Origin: Cytophagaceae bacterium
Lineage (GTDB): Bacteria; Bacteroidota; Bacteroidia; Cytophagales; Cytophagaceae
Reading direction: 5' to 3'
Length of the DNA: 10,349 nucleotides
NCBI GenBank assembly: GCA_021151805.1
Contig: JAGKWN010000130.1
Coordinates: 1 to 10,349, forward strand
Position numbers and translations under genes: made by a program. Under the pieces are notes generated by a model, which saw nothing but the letters and a program-made list of their open reading frames with translations, made no database searches and was not told where the DNA came from. Positions within the stretch are counted from its first letter, which is position 1. Each line of letters opens with the position of its first letter. Below are positions 1 through 7,400 of this stretch, piece after piece.

Positions 1-1
1 G

Positions 2-36
2 AATTCATAATTCATAATTCATAATTTATAATTCAA
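2..36. repeat. Tandem heptamer array, AATTCAT type
   Basis: Five consecutive 7-base units: AATTCAT at 2-8, 9-15 and 16-22, then AATTTAT at 23-29 and AATTCAA at 30-36. The array may continue beyond the left edge of the window. It sits about 8 bases downstream of the stop codon of the minus-strand glycosyltransferase gene. Its unit length and copy number match a second, unrelated-sequence array at 4445-4479. It resembles the short tandemly repeated heptamers described in intergenic DNA of filamentous cyanobacteria; the function is unknown. Confidence 0.85.
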
Positions 37-47
37 ATTATAAATTA
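22..47. repeat. AT-only inverted repeat at the 3' end of the glycosyltransferase gene
   Basis: Bases 22-33 are an exact reverse complement of 36-47, separated by only CA (34-35). The right arm includes the TAA stop codon of the minus-strand gene. An RNA hairpin here would be pure A-U with a very short loop, so its value as a terminator is doubtful. It partly arises from the palindromic nature of the heptamer units that overlap it. Confidence 0.5.
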
Positions 48-818
48 AACCTGTTTTTCCCATTTGCTCAGCCACAGATAATTCAGCTGCTTGGTCGATT
101 GCCAGATAATATATGTTGAGAATTTTACCAGGTGTCCGATGAATGGCAGCTGCGCCAATTGTGTGATCAATACTTTTCGTTTCTTTGATCGGGACAACAT
201 GCTGACACTTTGCAATCGTACCCGGTATTTCAATAAGATCTTTGGGTATTTTCCCTTATTAATCTTTTCATGTGTACGGATCCACCAATCACCGTCTGAA
301 CGTCTGTTGAGTGCTTCATTAAAAGGGAATGACTTCATGACTTCCGTTTTAACCAACCAGCTTGAAGGCATTGGAATGAACATGGACAGTCCGTGTGTTT
401 GTATTTGTCCTGCTTCATTTGTCAGGTAATGACCCGTGCCTACAAAGTCCAGATTACTTTTATTGGCGTATTGCAGCTGTTGTAAAGTCTTATTCTGCAT
501 CCATACATCATCACCATCACAGAAGGCCAGCCATGCATGTTTCACAAATTGAATGGCACGGTTTCTTACTGCTCCTATGTTCATAAAGGGCAGGGGCAAT
601 AATTCAATACGTCTATCCTTAAAATTGGAACGTATGCTTGATTGTAATGACTGGTTTTTTTCATCAAGGCAAACAATGACCTGGTCGATATGTTCATCGG
701 AAAGAATTGCACGAAGTGCTTCCGGCAGAAAATACTTTTCATGATCTGTCATCGCTGTAACAATAGCTGTTACAGCATTTTGTTCCATATTTTCTGTTGT
801 ACAGGCAGTTGCTTCCAT
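45..818 (-). CDS. Glycosyltransferase family 2 (GT-A fold)
   Basis: Predicted inverting glycosyltransferase that moves a sugar from a nucleotide-sugar donor to a cell-surface glycan or other acceptor at the cytoplasmic face; donor and acceptor cannot be told. Counting from a possible GTG at 824, the open frame has 259 residues. An N-terminal beta strand (AVTAIVTAM, about 17-25) opens the GT-A domain. The stretch NIGAVRNRAI (82-91) is the family 2 segment before the metal site. DGDD (103-106) is the DxD motif that binds the metal and nucleotide sugar. SDGDWWIR (176-183) fits the acceptor/catalytic-base region. No membrane segment is obvious. Start choice is uncertain: GTG 824, ATG 818 and ATG 788 are in frame; none has a good Shine-Dalgarno, and ATG 788 (A-rich leader, five residues before the first strand) would suit the family best. 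It stands alone in view and is divergent from the next gene. Confidence 0.85.
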   Translation of the reverse strand: MEATACTTENMEQNAVTAIVTAMTDHEKYFLPEALRAILSDEHIDQVIVCLDEKNQSLQSSIRSNFKDRRIELLPLPFMNIGAVRNRAIQFVKHAWLAFCDGDDVWMQNKTLQQLQYANKSNLDFVGTGHYLTNEAGQIQTHGLSMFIPMPSSWLVKTEVMKSFPFNEALNRRSDGDWWIRTHEKINKGKYPKILLKYRVRLQSVSMLSRSKKRKVLITQLAQLPFIGHLVKFSTYIIWQSTKQLNYLWLSKWEKQV

Positions 819-955
819 TTGCACACTGTGAGGTAATAACTAAAAAGTATATAAAAACCGATTGAATCTGAAATGCAAAGGCGCATTTGTACAATGAATA
901 TACTTAAAATTTGCGATAAATGTTGAAATGAGGATCAATTTTATACGCGTGTATT

Positions 956-984
956 CAAATGTAAATGATATAATTTATTTCAAA
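956..984 (-). promoter_or_regulatory. Bacteroidota-type promoter facing the glycosyltransferase
   Basis: Read on the minus strand, TTTG (984-981) is followed after 17 bases by TACATTTG (963-956). This matches the known Bacteroidota sigma factor consensus of a -33 TTTG and a -7 TAnnTTTG within the accepted spacing range. Transcription would start near 950, leaving a leader of roughly 130-160 bases before the glycosyltransferase start. No equally good match was seen on the plus strand for the gene at 1058. Confidence 0.55.
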
Positions 985-1057
985 AAACCTGTAAGGATTT
1001 TGTAGATCAAAGGATACAAATTTGTTCTATAAATTGAACGAAGAAATTTCTGTTGAC

Positions 1058-1495
1058 ATGAAAATTCTGACAAATATAATTATAGCTGTTGTAATCTTAC
1101 TTGCGTATGAGACATCCATTGCTCAGCAGTATACTGCCAGGTTTCCGGCATTGATCGATAGTACGGGTACTATGAAAGATTCTGCAGGTGTTACGTGCGC
1201 ATTCATTACAAAAGATAATGTGATTAAAAACCAGGCCGGACAGAAGATTGCATTTATTGATAAAGATGGAAACCTGATGAATGACCAGGGAAAAGTGATC
1301 GGTAAAATTGCACGGAACGGAAGTTTTCTTAACCAGAATGGTGATGTCGAATTTAAGGTAAAGCGTTTTAAAGAAAAGGCATATTGTGAAGTGTATGATA
1401 TAAGCGGCAAACGCGTACTGACCGGTGATTTGAAATATACAGGTCAAGCAAGCAGCATGGCTTATATACACAAACAATTGTGTACTTCGCAATAA
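1058..1495 (+). CDS. Small exported protein with tandem 17-residue beta-type repeats
   Basis: Protein of 145 residues from ATG 1058. A TTG at 1022 is in frame, but the ATG places a clean signal peptide at the very start: MKILTN, then a hydrophobic core (IIIAVVILLAY), with likely cleavage near SIA|QQ. The mature part carries about four repeats of 17-18 residues, each with the pattern (I/L)-x-K/R-D/N-G-x-(L/F/I)-x-N/D-x-x-G-x-x-I. They begin at ALIDSTGT, ITKDNV, IDKDGN and IARNGS. A final segment, YDISGKRVLTGD, repeats the theme. Such repeats resemble Bacteroidota exported proteins annotated as 5-fold beta-flower; that assignment is inference. No catalytic motif is visible. It is probably periplasmic or surface located. 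A strong terminator follows at 1537-1565, so it is likely monocistronic. Confidence 0.75.
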   Translation: MKILTNIIIAVVILLAYETSIAQQYTARFPALIDSTGTMKDSAGVTCAFITKDNVIKNQAGQKIAFIDKDGNLMNDQGKVIGKIARNGSFLNQNGDVEFKVKRFKEKAYCEVYDISGKRVLTGDLKYTGQASSMAYIHKQLCTSQ

Positions 1496-1536
1496 AGATA
1501 AAGGGTAGTAATTTTCGTTTATGTTAAAGTGGGGGG

Positions 1537-1565
1537 CGACAGAGAAATCTGTCGTTCTTTTTTTT
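1537..1565 (+). terminator. Intrinsic terminator after the small exported protein gene
   Basis: Perfect 7-bp stem CGACAGA (1537-1543) / TCTGTCG (1548-1554) closed by a GAAA tetraloop of the GNRA type (1544-1547). It is followed at once by a T-rich tail, 1555-1565, with one C. It lies 42 bases after the stop of the upstream gene and isolates that gene from the alcohol dehydrogenase. Confidence 0.88.
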
Positions 1566-1695
1566 GTTCCCAGCTTATGCATAAAGATTTTTTTACCGGA
1601 TTATTATATTTATCCCTCCGCATAAAATCTTCGGGTGATTTTTGTAATTTGATTGTTCAACCGGTTAAAATTATAAACCCCAATATTGAATAGCT

Positions 1696-2739
1696 ATGAT
1701 ACAAGCAAAAGGTTACGCCGCTCAAAATGAAAAAACAGATCTTGCTCCCTGGGCATTTGAACGCAGAGAAGTAGGACCGCATGATGTACAATTCGATATC
1801 CGTTTTTGCGGAGTATGCCATTCTGATTTGCACCAGATCCGGAACGATTGGTCGCCGGGAATTTTTCCGATGGTACCCGGCCATGAAATTGTAGGTAAAA
1901 TTGTAAAAGTTGGTGCACATGTAAAGAAATTTAAAGTAGGTGACCTGGCAGGCACAGGCTGTCTGGTTGATTCCTGCAGGACGTGTGAAAACTGTAAAGA
2001 AGGCCTGGAGCAATATTGTCTGACCGGATCAACAGCAACTTATAATAGTCTTGAACAGGATAAAAAAACACCAACGTATGGCGGTTATTCCAATACCATT
2101 GTGGTACATGAAGACTTTGTACTGCACATCAGCGAGAAGCTTGACCTGGCAGCTACAGCTCCTTTGTTGTGTGCAGGTATTACAACGTATTCACCTTTGA
2201 AACACTGGAAAGTAGGCAAGGGGCATAAACTGGCAGTGCTTGGCTTGGGAGGGCTTGGGCATATGGCGGTTAAGTTTGGTGTGGCTTTTGGCGCTGAAGT
2301 AACTGTACTCAGTACTTCTCCGGAAAAAGAAGCAGATGCAAAAAAGCTGGGTGCCCACAAATTTGTGGTTACTTCAGATGCACAGCAGTTGAAGTCTGTA
2401 ACGGGTTATTTTGATTTTATCCTGGACACTGTATCGGCGCCGCATGACTTGAACCTGTATCTGTCACTGCTTAGAACCAACGGTACACATATTTGTGTGG
2501 GTGTACCGCCAACGCCTTACCAACTGCATGCGTTCAGCCTGATCGGCGGAAGAAAAAGCCTGGTAGGCTCATTGATTGGTGGTTTGCCGGAGACACAGGA
2601 AATGCTTGACTTCTGTGCCAAACACAACATCACCTCTGAAATAGAACTGATTGATATTAAAAATATTCATGCATCTTACGAACGTATGCTGAAAGGCGAT
2701 GTACGTTATCGTTTTGTGATTGATATGGCAACTTTGTAA
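1696..2739 (+). CDS. Zinc-dependent NADP(H) alcohol dehydrogenase/aldehyde reductase, YahK/CAD type
   Basis: Medium-chain dehydrogenase/reductase of 347 residues, full length for the family, cytoplasmic. It interconverts primary alcohols and aldehydes with a nicotinamide cofactor. The catalytic zinc ligands are visible: C41 (in GVCHSDLH), H63-E64 (PGHEIVG) and C159 (LLCAG). The structural zinc lobe is C94, C97, C100 and C108. The Rossmann dinucleotide loop is GLGGLG (183-188). The second beta strand ends VLSTS (204-208) with no acidic residue, which favours NADP(H) over NAD(H). Segments such as CAGITTYSPLKHW and GSLIGGLPETQEMLDFCA are nearly those of Escherichia coli YahK, a broad NADPH-dependent aldehyde reductase, so aldehyde detoxification is a sensible role; the substrate here is unknown. 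ATG 1696 is the only sensible start. There is a terminator upstream and an 82-base gap downstream, so it is probably transcribed on its own. Confidence 0.95.
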   Translation: MIQAKGYAAQNEKTDLAPWAFERREVGPHDVQFDIRFCGVCHSDLHQIRNDWSPGIFPMVPGHEIVGKIVKVGAHVKKFKVGDLAGTGCLVDSCRTCENCKEGLEQYCLTGSTATYNSLEQDKKTPTYGGYSNTIVVHEDFVLHISEKLDLAATAPLLCAGITTYSPLKHWKVGKGHKLAVLGLGGLGHMAVKFGVAFGAEVTVLSTSPEKEADAKKLGAHKFVVTSDAQQLKSVTGYFDFILDTVSAPHDLNLYLSLLRTNGTHICVGVPPTPYQLHAFSLIGGRKSLVGSLIGGLPETQEMLDFCAKHNITSEIELIDIKNIHASYERMLKGDVRYRFVIDMATL

Positions 2740-2821
2740 TGAAAAAAAACAGGCAGAAGAATTGTAGAAAGGATTTAAAAGTGAAATGCTCCATACAGTT
2801 TTCTGTTAAACGATTTTAAAG

Positions 2822-3619
2822 ATGAATCAAACTTCGATTGAGCTCCGGACGGTGAATGTGACACGCTATGTTACCCCCTTGCGTGAAGGTGGCTCTATGC
2901 CGGCAATTGTAGAAGCCGATGACGGGTTCTTGTATGTAATAAAATTCCGGGGAGCCGGACAAGGCACGAATGCACTGATTGCTGATCTTGTGGGAGGCGA
3001 ACTTGCGCGGGCTTTAGGATTAAAAGTTCCCGAGTTAGTTTTTATTCATCTGGATGAAGGTTATGGCCGCAGTGAAGCGGATGAAGAAATTCAGGATCTG
3101 TTAAAATTCAGTGTTGGATTAAATTTAGGTTTACATTATTTATCCGGTGCCATAACATTCGATCCAACAGTTACACAATTGGACCCTTTGCTGGCGTCTA
3201 AAATTCTATGGCTGGATTGTTTATTGACAAACATAGATCGTACATCCAGAAATACCAATATGCTGATCTGGCACAAGGAATTGTGGCTAATTGATCCAGG
3301 GGCTTCTTTGTATTTTCATCACAACTGGAATAGCTGGCAAGAACACATCAAGACCCCGTTTGCGCTCGTGAAAAACCATGTGCTTTTAAAGCAGGCATCG
3401 ATGATGGAAGAAGCGGATGTATTCTGCAAAGGAGTGTTGACGAAAGAAATCGTTGAAGCAATTGTTGCACTGATTCCTGAAGACTGGCTTAAGGATGAGC
3501 CATTATTTGCTACAAAGGATGAACAGCGTAATGCATATGCAGTGTTTATACTTACGCGTATGCAGCATTCAGATATATTTATAAAAGAAGCCCGGGATGC
3601 ACGCGAGAAACTTATTTGA
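2822..3619 (+). CDS. HipA-like kinase (HipA_2 type), first gene of a kinase-DUF3037 pair
   Basis: Stand-alone kinase-fold protein of 265 residues, much shorter than E. coli HipA (about 440). A glycine-rich segment REGGSMP (21-27) occupies the place of the HipA phospho-loop. K41 in YVIKF fits the ATP-binding lysine, followed by a helix GGELARALGLKVPE. The catalytic segment TNIDRTSRNTNML supplies D139 and N144 with the same spacing as HipA D309/N314. D158 in LIDPGA matches the metal-binding aspartate (HipA D332). So the active site appears intact and the protein probably phosphorylates a protein or other target, which is not known. No N-terminal HipA domain and no adjacent HipB-like helix-turn-helix gene is present. 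The last 23 bases overlap the DUF3037 gene, which implies translational coupling. The match to the family rests on motif recall. Confidence 0.85.
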   Translation: MNQTSIELRTVNVTRYVTPLREGGSMPAIVEADDGFLYVIKFRGAGQGTNALIADLVGGELARALGLKVPELVFIHLDEGYGRSEADEEIQDLLKFSVGLNLGLHYLSGAITFDPTVTQLDPLLASKILWLDCLLTNIDRTSRNTNMLIWHKELWLIDPGASLYFHHNWNSWQEHIKTPFALVKNHVLLKQASMMEEADVFCKGVLTKEIVEAIVALIPEDWLKDEPLFATKDEQRNAYAVFILTRMQHSDIFIKEARDAREKLI

Positions 3620-3980
3620 TTATGCTGTGATCCGTGTTGTGCCAAGGGTAGAACGCGAAGAGTTTATAAATGTAGGTGTTATTTTGTTCTGCAAAGAAGA
3701 AAAATTTCTGCAGTCTAAATATACAATTGATTTGAAACGACTACATGTTCTTTCACCGGATCTTGATCTGGAAACAGTGATCAGTAATCTTAAAGCTATG
3801 GAACAAATATGTATGGGAAGTAAAGAGGGCGGCGCAATCGGAGCATTGGATATTGCATCGCGGTTTCGATGGCTCACAGCTACACGTAGTACAATCATTC
3901 AAACCTCAAAAGTACATCCCGGATATACAGACAATGCAGCAGGCACCCTGGAAAAATTATTTGTTGAGCTGGTCATGTGA
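3597..3980 (+). CDS. DUF3037 family protein, partner of the HipA-like kinase
   Basis: Protein of 127 residues, about the usual length of the DUF3037 family. The family signature is clear: FDYAVIRVVPRVEREEFINVG near residues 7-27, then VILFC, a middle RLHVLSPDLDLE, a small-residue region GGAIGALDIASRFRWLTATRST, and a C-terminal LEKLFVELV. No signal peptide, membrane segment or helix-turn-helix is seen, so it is probably a soluble cytoplasmic protein. Its biochemical role is unknown. The start ATG 3597 lies inside the kinase gene in another frame, with AAGAAG about 10 bases upstream as a possible ribosome site. In other genomes DUF3037 genes are commonly found next to HipA_2-type kinases (recalled knowledge), which suggests that they act together, for example as regulator or substrate of the kinase. 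Confidence 0.88.
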   Translation: MHARNLFDYAVIRVVPRVEREEFINVGVILFCKEEKFLQSKYTIDLKRLHVLSPDLDLETVISNLKAMEQICMGSKEGGAIGALDIASRFRWLTATRSTIIQTSKVHPGYTDNAAGTLEKLFVELVM

Positions 3981-4019
3981 ATGTATCTGTAGAAAAAAAT
4001 AATAGCTATTAAATAATAT

Positions 4020-4385
4020 ATGCATATGGATAATAGAGCATGGTTTGAAAGGAAAGATTTTCTGGTATTGCGGATTACCCAGCATACAAATATCTCAAAT
4101 CCACATGTCGAGAAAATGGTGTTGATTGAAGATATTACTCTTGTAAAACGTTTTGTTGAAGTGATTGAAACAATTCCAGCCAATGGTGATATGATGATTT
4201 CCTTTGGCCCCGGGGCTGAACATATTGAGTTATCTTTTGAGAATGGCACGCATGCTGAAAAAATAAACTTTTATCAGAGAAAGCTTAAAACACCTTCAAC
4301 GGGTTTTAATAGTGCCAAATCACTGGAGGAGCAGGAGTTATACCGGGAAGTAGAAGCATTGCTGGCCTCTGTGAAAAAGCAATAA
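4020..4385 (+). CDS. Conserved-looking protein of unknown function, 121 residues
   Basis: I do not recognise a family. It is a soluble, charged protein without a signal peptide or membrane segment. Predicted order: strand-rich start (DFLVLRITQHT), a helix with alternating charge (IEDITLVKRFVEVIETI), a turn ANGD, strands MMISFG and HIELSFEN, a lysine-rich hinge (KINFYQRKLKTP), and a long C-terminal helix (SLEEQELYREVEALLASVKKQ). ATG 4020 and ATG 4026 are both possible starts (MHM); neither has a clear ribosome site. It begins 39 bases after the DUF3037 stop on the same strand, with no terminator between, and is followed by a strong terminator. It may therefore be the third gene of the kinase operon, but the gap is A/T-rich enough to hide its own promoter. 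Confidence 0.7.
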   Translation: MHMDNRAWFERKDFLVLRITQHTNISNPHVEKMVLIEDITLVKRFVEVIETIPANGDMMISFGPGAEHIELSFENGTHAEKINFYQRKLKTPSTGFNSAKSLEEQELYREVEALLASVKKQ

Positions 4386-4398
4386 TTATACAGAAGGC

Positions 4399-4447
4399 GT
4401 AAATAAAAAAGCATTCCGGAAAATTTTCGGAATGCTTTTTTATTTAC
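4399..4447. terminator. Strong bidirectional terminator between convergent genes
   Basis: A 20-bp perfect inverted repeat (4399-4418 with 4428-4447) around a 9-base loop GAAAATTTT. The GC-richer core is GCATTCCG (4411-4418) with CGGAATGC (4428-4435). It is flanked by an A-run on the left and a T-run on the right, so it works as an intrinsic terminator from both sides. It ends the plus-strand gene at 4385 and the minus-strand TraB-family gene whose stop is at 4483. Confidence 0.93.
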
Positions 4448-4479
4448 ACTGACTACTGTCCACTGTCTACTGTTTACTG
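4445..4479. repeat. Tandem heptamer array, TCTACTG type
   Basis: Five consecutive 7-base units, all ending ACTG: TACACTG (4445-4451), ACTACTG (4452-4458), TCCACTG (4459-4465), TCTACTG (4466-4472) and TTTACTG (4473-4479). On the minus strand the unit reads CAGTAGA. The array starts three bases inside the terminator arm and ends four bases from the stop codon of the minus-strand gene. It has the same period and copy number as the array at 2-36 but a different sequence. Confidence 0.85.
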
Positions 4480-4482
4480 ATA

Positions 4483-7400
4483 TCATTCATCTGCATAATC
4501 ATAACCATAATCATAATACGAATAATCGTTACGCTCCCTGCCAATCAGCGCAAGCTCCAGCATGATATTGTCAATCGAGGTGCTGATTTCTTTTTCTGTA
4601 TTGGATTTAAGTTTTTGTCCTTTTTTCGTTCGAAGCACATCTGTTTCGAATGTATTTGTATCGGTAGGTTGAATACCTGTATAATCAATTACCCAGCCTC
4701 TGCGGTCTTTGTTGTAGCGCTTATAAAAATAAACATATCCATCCTGGCTTCCTCTGGTATTGATGAATCGTTTTTCAAGGAATACAATAGAATCATTTTC
4801 AATCATATTAAAGCATTGTGCATACAATACGCTTTTAGCCATGGTTGCCTGGTTCAGGTATGTTTTGTCGAACAGATCAAGACGATTTATATTTTTTAAC
4901 GCATCATACAGATCAGCACGCAGGGCCTCGTTTTTAGAATAATTGTATATGACACTATCTTCAATCGGTATGCCGTAATGCAGTTTCTTGACAGCATATT
5001 TCATCGCCTGATACTTATTTGGAACCCTTGAAACACGGCTGTAGAACAGTTTAGCCGTAGGCTCTTTTTGCATATACGAGAGGATGATGATGTATGCTTC
5101 AATCTCATCCATACTTTTGTAGCGTGAATAGCTGGAAGAGCTTGAATAGGAATCATAGCTGCTTTTTGTACTTAGTTTTTCTTTTATTTCTTCATTGGCA
5201 TCATTCAGAATATCTGTTTTTGCCGCATGCAGTACATTGGGCTTCAGTAATTTTTTATCCAGCATAACTGCCATCAGCTTGTAGATGTTGTCGCGGTAAT
5301 TTGAATAACGGGTTAGTCGTAAAACCTTCGGGAATAACTTTACAGATAATTCAAGTGAATCGTAGAAACTTGTAAATAACCTGCTCACTTCATACGAAGA
5401 AAGATAAGGGACATCCTGTGTAAGCAGGTCCTGAATACATAAATAACTTTCTACGGATTTACTTGAAGCAAGCGCGTTCAGTATGTCTGACTGTACCTGA
5501 ATGGAATCCGCATTTTCTTTATAAATTCTTTTCAGGTACTCAACAGCCTGTGGTTTATTTATATTACCAACAGCTCTAATCAGCATGCTTTTCAGATTAT
5601 TTTTCTTCAGATATTCCGCATGTGGTATGCCATTTTCAATCAGTTTGTTGATGCTGTCCAGGTCTTTTTCATCAAACTCCATATAGCTGGTAGCTTTATA
5701 GGCATTGGTAACTGTTAAGCTATCATCCGATTGTATGTCCTGAAAGAAGATGTTCTTCTTTTGTTCGAAGAGACTTTTTGTAGAGTAGGTTTTTGTAATC
5801 TGGAAGTTATCAAAGAATTGGTTTACAAAAGGTGTTTTTTTCGTAAGTGTGTCTGTGTTGTAGCACAGGCAATAATAAGAGGAGTTCAGCAGATAATATT
5901 TCCAGTATACGCAACGTACGCTGTTTGTATCACGCAGTTCAACCTCCATGGTGTAAATACTATCTTTCTGATCTTTTTTCTGGCTATGAATCACCAGTGA
6001 ATTGTCTGCAATAAGCTCTGAACGTTCTTTCCAGAAAGCGTCGAGGTTTTGATAGTAGGTATAATCGTTGAACTTCTTGTAATAAATTTCAATCTTATCG
6101 TTTCCGGTTGTGTCTCTGAAATAAATGCTTTCAGACATATAACGCGAATAGTCGCTGGATGAATTTTTCCGTATGTCCGGAGAAAGCTTTGCTTTTTTTG
6201 AATTGAAGGCAACAGCCGATTTACTTGTTTTGGTTGTAAAGAAAAAGGCTGTATCTGTAAACGTGACAGGTTGTGTCACCGGATCATATGAGAAGCGGAG
6301 CTGGTTGATGTATGTATCAATCTTGCTGGAATCTTTGCCCATCACACCAAGTAAAATGTAATGCGGGCCATGGATCAGCAGGCGGGTATGTATATCTGTA
6401 GCACCTGCTTTTTTTAATACAGCTTTGTATAGAGGTTGCCCGTTTAATACTAGTTGTTTGCTGTTTTTTACACTATACTCAAGACTTGTAGCAAAACGCT
6501 CAGTCAGGTATGCCAGTTCAAATGAATCTTCTTCGATGTATTCAAAATCCGTAAAGGTTGCAGATAGCATAAAATTGTAGCTGTCTGGTGTATATACTTC
6601 AGCTTTTGAAATGGATTGATACGTTAAAGGATACAGGCTGAATGTTTCCTTCAATTGTCCATTGCCAAGAGGCAGGCTTAGTCCAGCCGTTTTGAATGGC
6701 TGTGTCAGCGTTCTGTTCAGGATATTGAAGCTTGTTAAAAAACGTTCTCCGTCTTTACCCAGCGCATAATCACCTGTACCTGCTAACTTACCAATGATAA
6801 TCTCAGTCGGGAAAACAAATATTTTATAGCGCTGGTAATCGCCTTTACGGGTTTGGTTTAATATGGTGATCAGGCTATAACCTTTTTCATGTTTAATTTC
6901 CTTTTTAATGATCTTGCCCGGAATATTTTCATACAGCAGCTCATCAATGGTAGTAGCCTGTTCAGTAACACTCTTGTTGAATAATGGTGCGAAAGTGTTG
7001 AATTTTACAATGGAATAATACGTACCGTTAGCCATTTCCGGGAAGAAGTATTCTGTAGCTCTGTTTTTATTATTGATTACATACAAATTACCTGGCAGAT
7101 CAATTTCAAACAAGGAATCAGGTGCTACCTGACGCGTATAATTCACAGGTATAAAAGTCTTTTCAATAGCAGTTCTGGATTGAATGCTGTAGTCGGTTGA
7201 TTTTTGGTTCACAGCTCGCACGGTATAACCCTTGCGACGCAGCATTTCGATCATACCCATGTTGCCGGGCAGGTGCGCAGCGCCAACACCGGTGAATACG
7301 CTTTTGCCTGTTTTGTATAAGGAATCAAGTTTTTCAACCATCTTTTCATTTCGTACATCCAGCATGTATTTTCTGAAATAGGTATATTCATACATGATGG

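Noticed and set aside
395..586. Plus-strand open frame with a run of five histidines
   Set aside because: It is the opposite strand of the glycosyltransferase DxD region; the CAT/CAC run is the complement of the GAT/GTG codons there, not a tag or metal site.
1097..1582. Long minus-strand open frame opposite the small exported protein gene
   Set aside because: It lies antisense to a gene with a clear signal peptide and repeats, its product has no recognisable domain, and it crosses a strong terminator.
1645..1651. TAATTTG upstream of the alcohol dehydrogenase as a promoter element
   Set aside because: One base short of the TAnnTTTG consensus and without a -33 partner.
1659..1666. AACCGGTT palindrome upstream of the alcohol dehydrogenase
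   Set aside because: A single 8-bp palindrome can arise by chance; there is no second copy or flanking symmetry to support an operator.
2797..2812. ACAG-TTTT-CTGT hairpin between the dehydrogenase and kinase genes as a terminator
   Set aside because: Only a 4-bp stem with low GC and no T-run after it.
2822..3980. Classical hipBA toxin-antitoxin operon
   Set aside because: There is no helix-turn-helix HipB gene next to the kinase, the kinase lacks the HipA N-terminal domain, and the neighbour is DUF3037.
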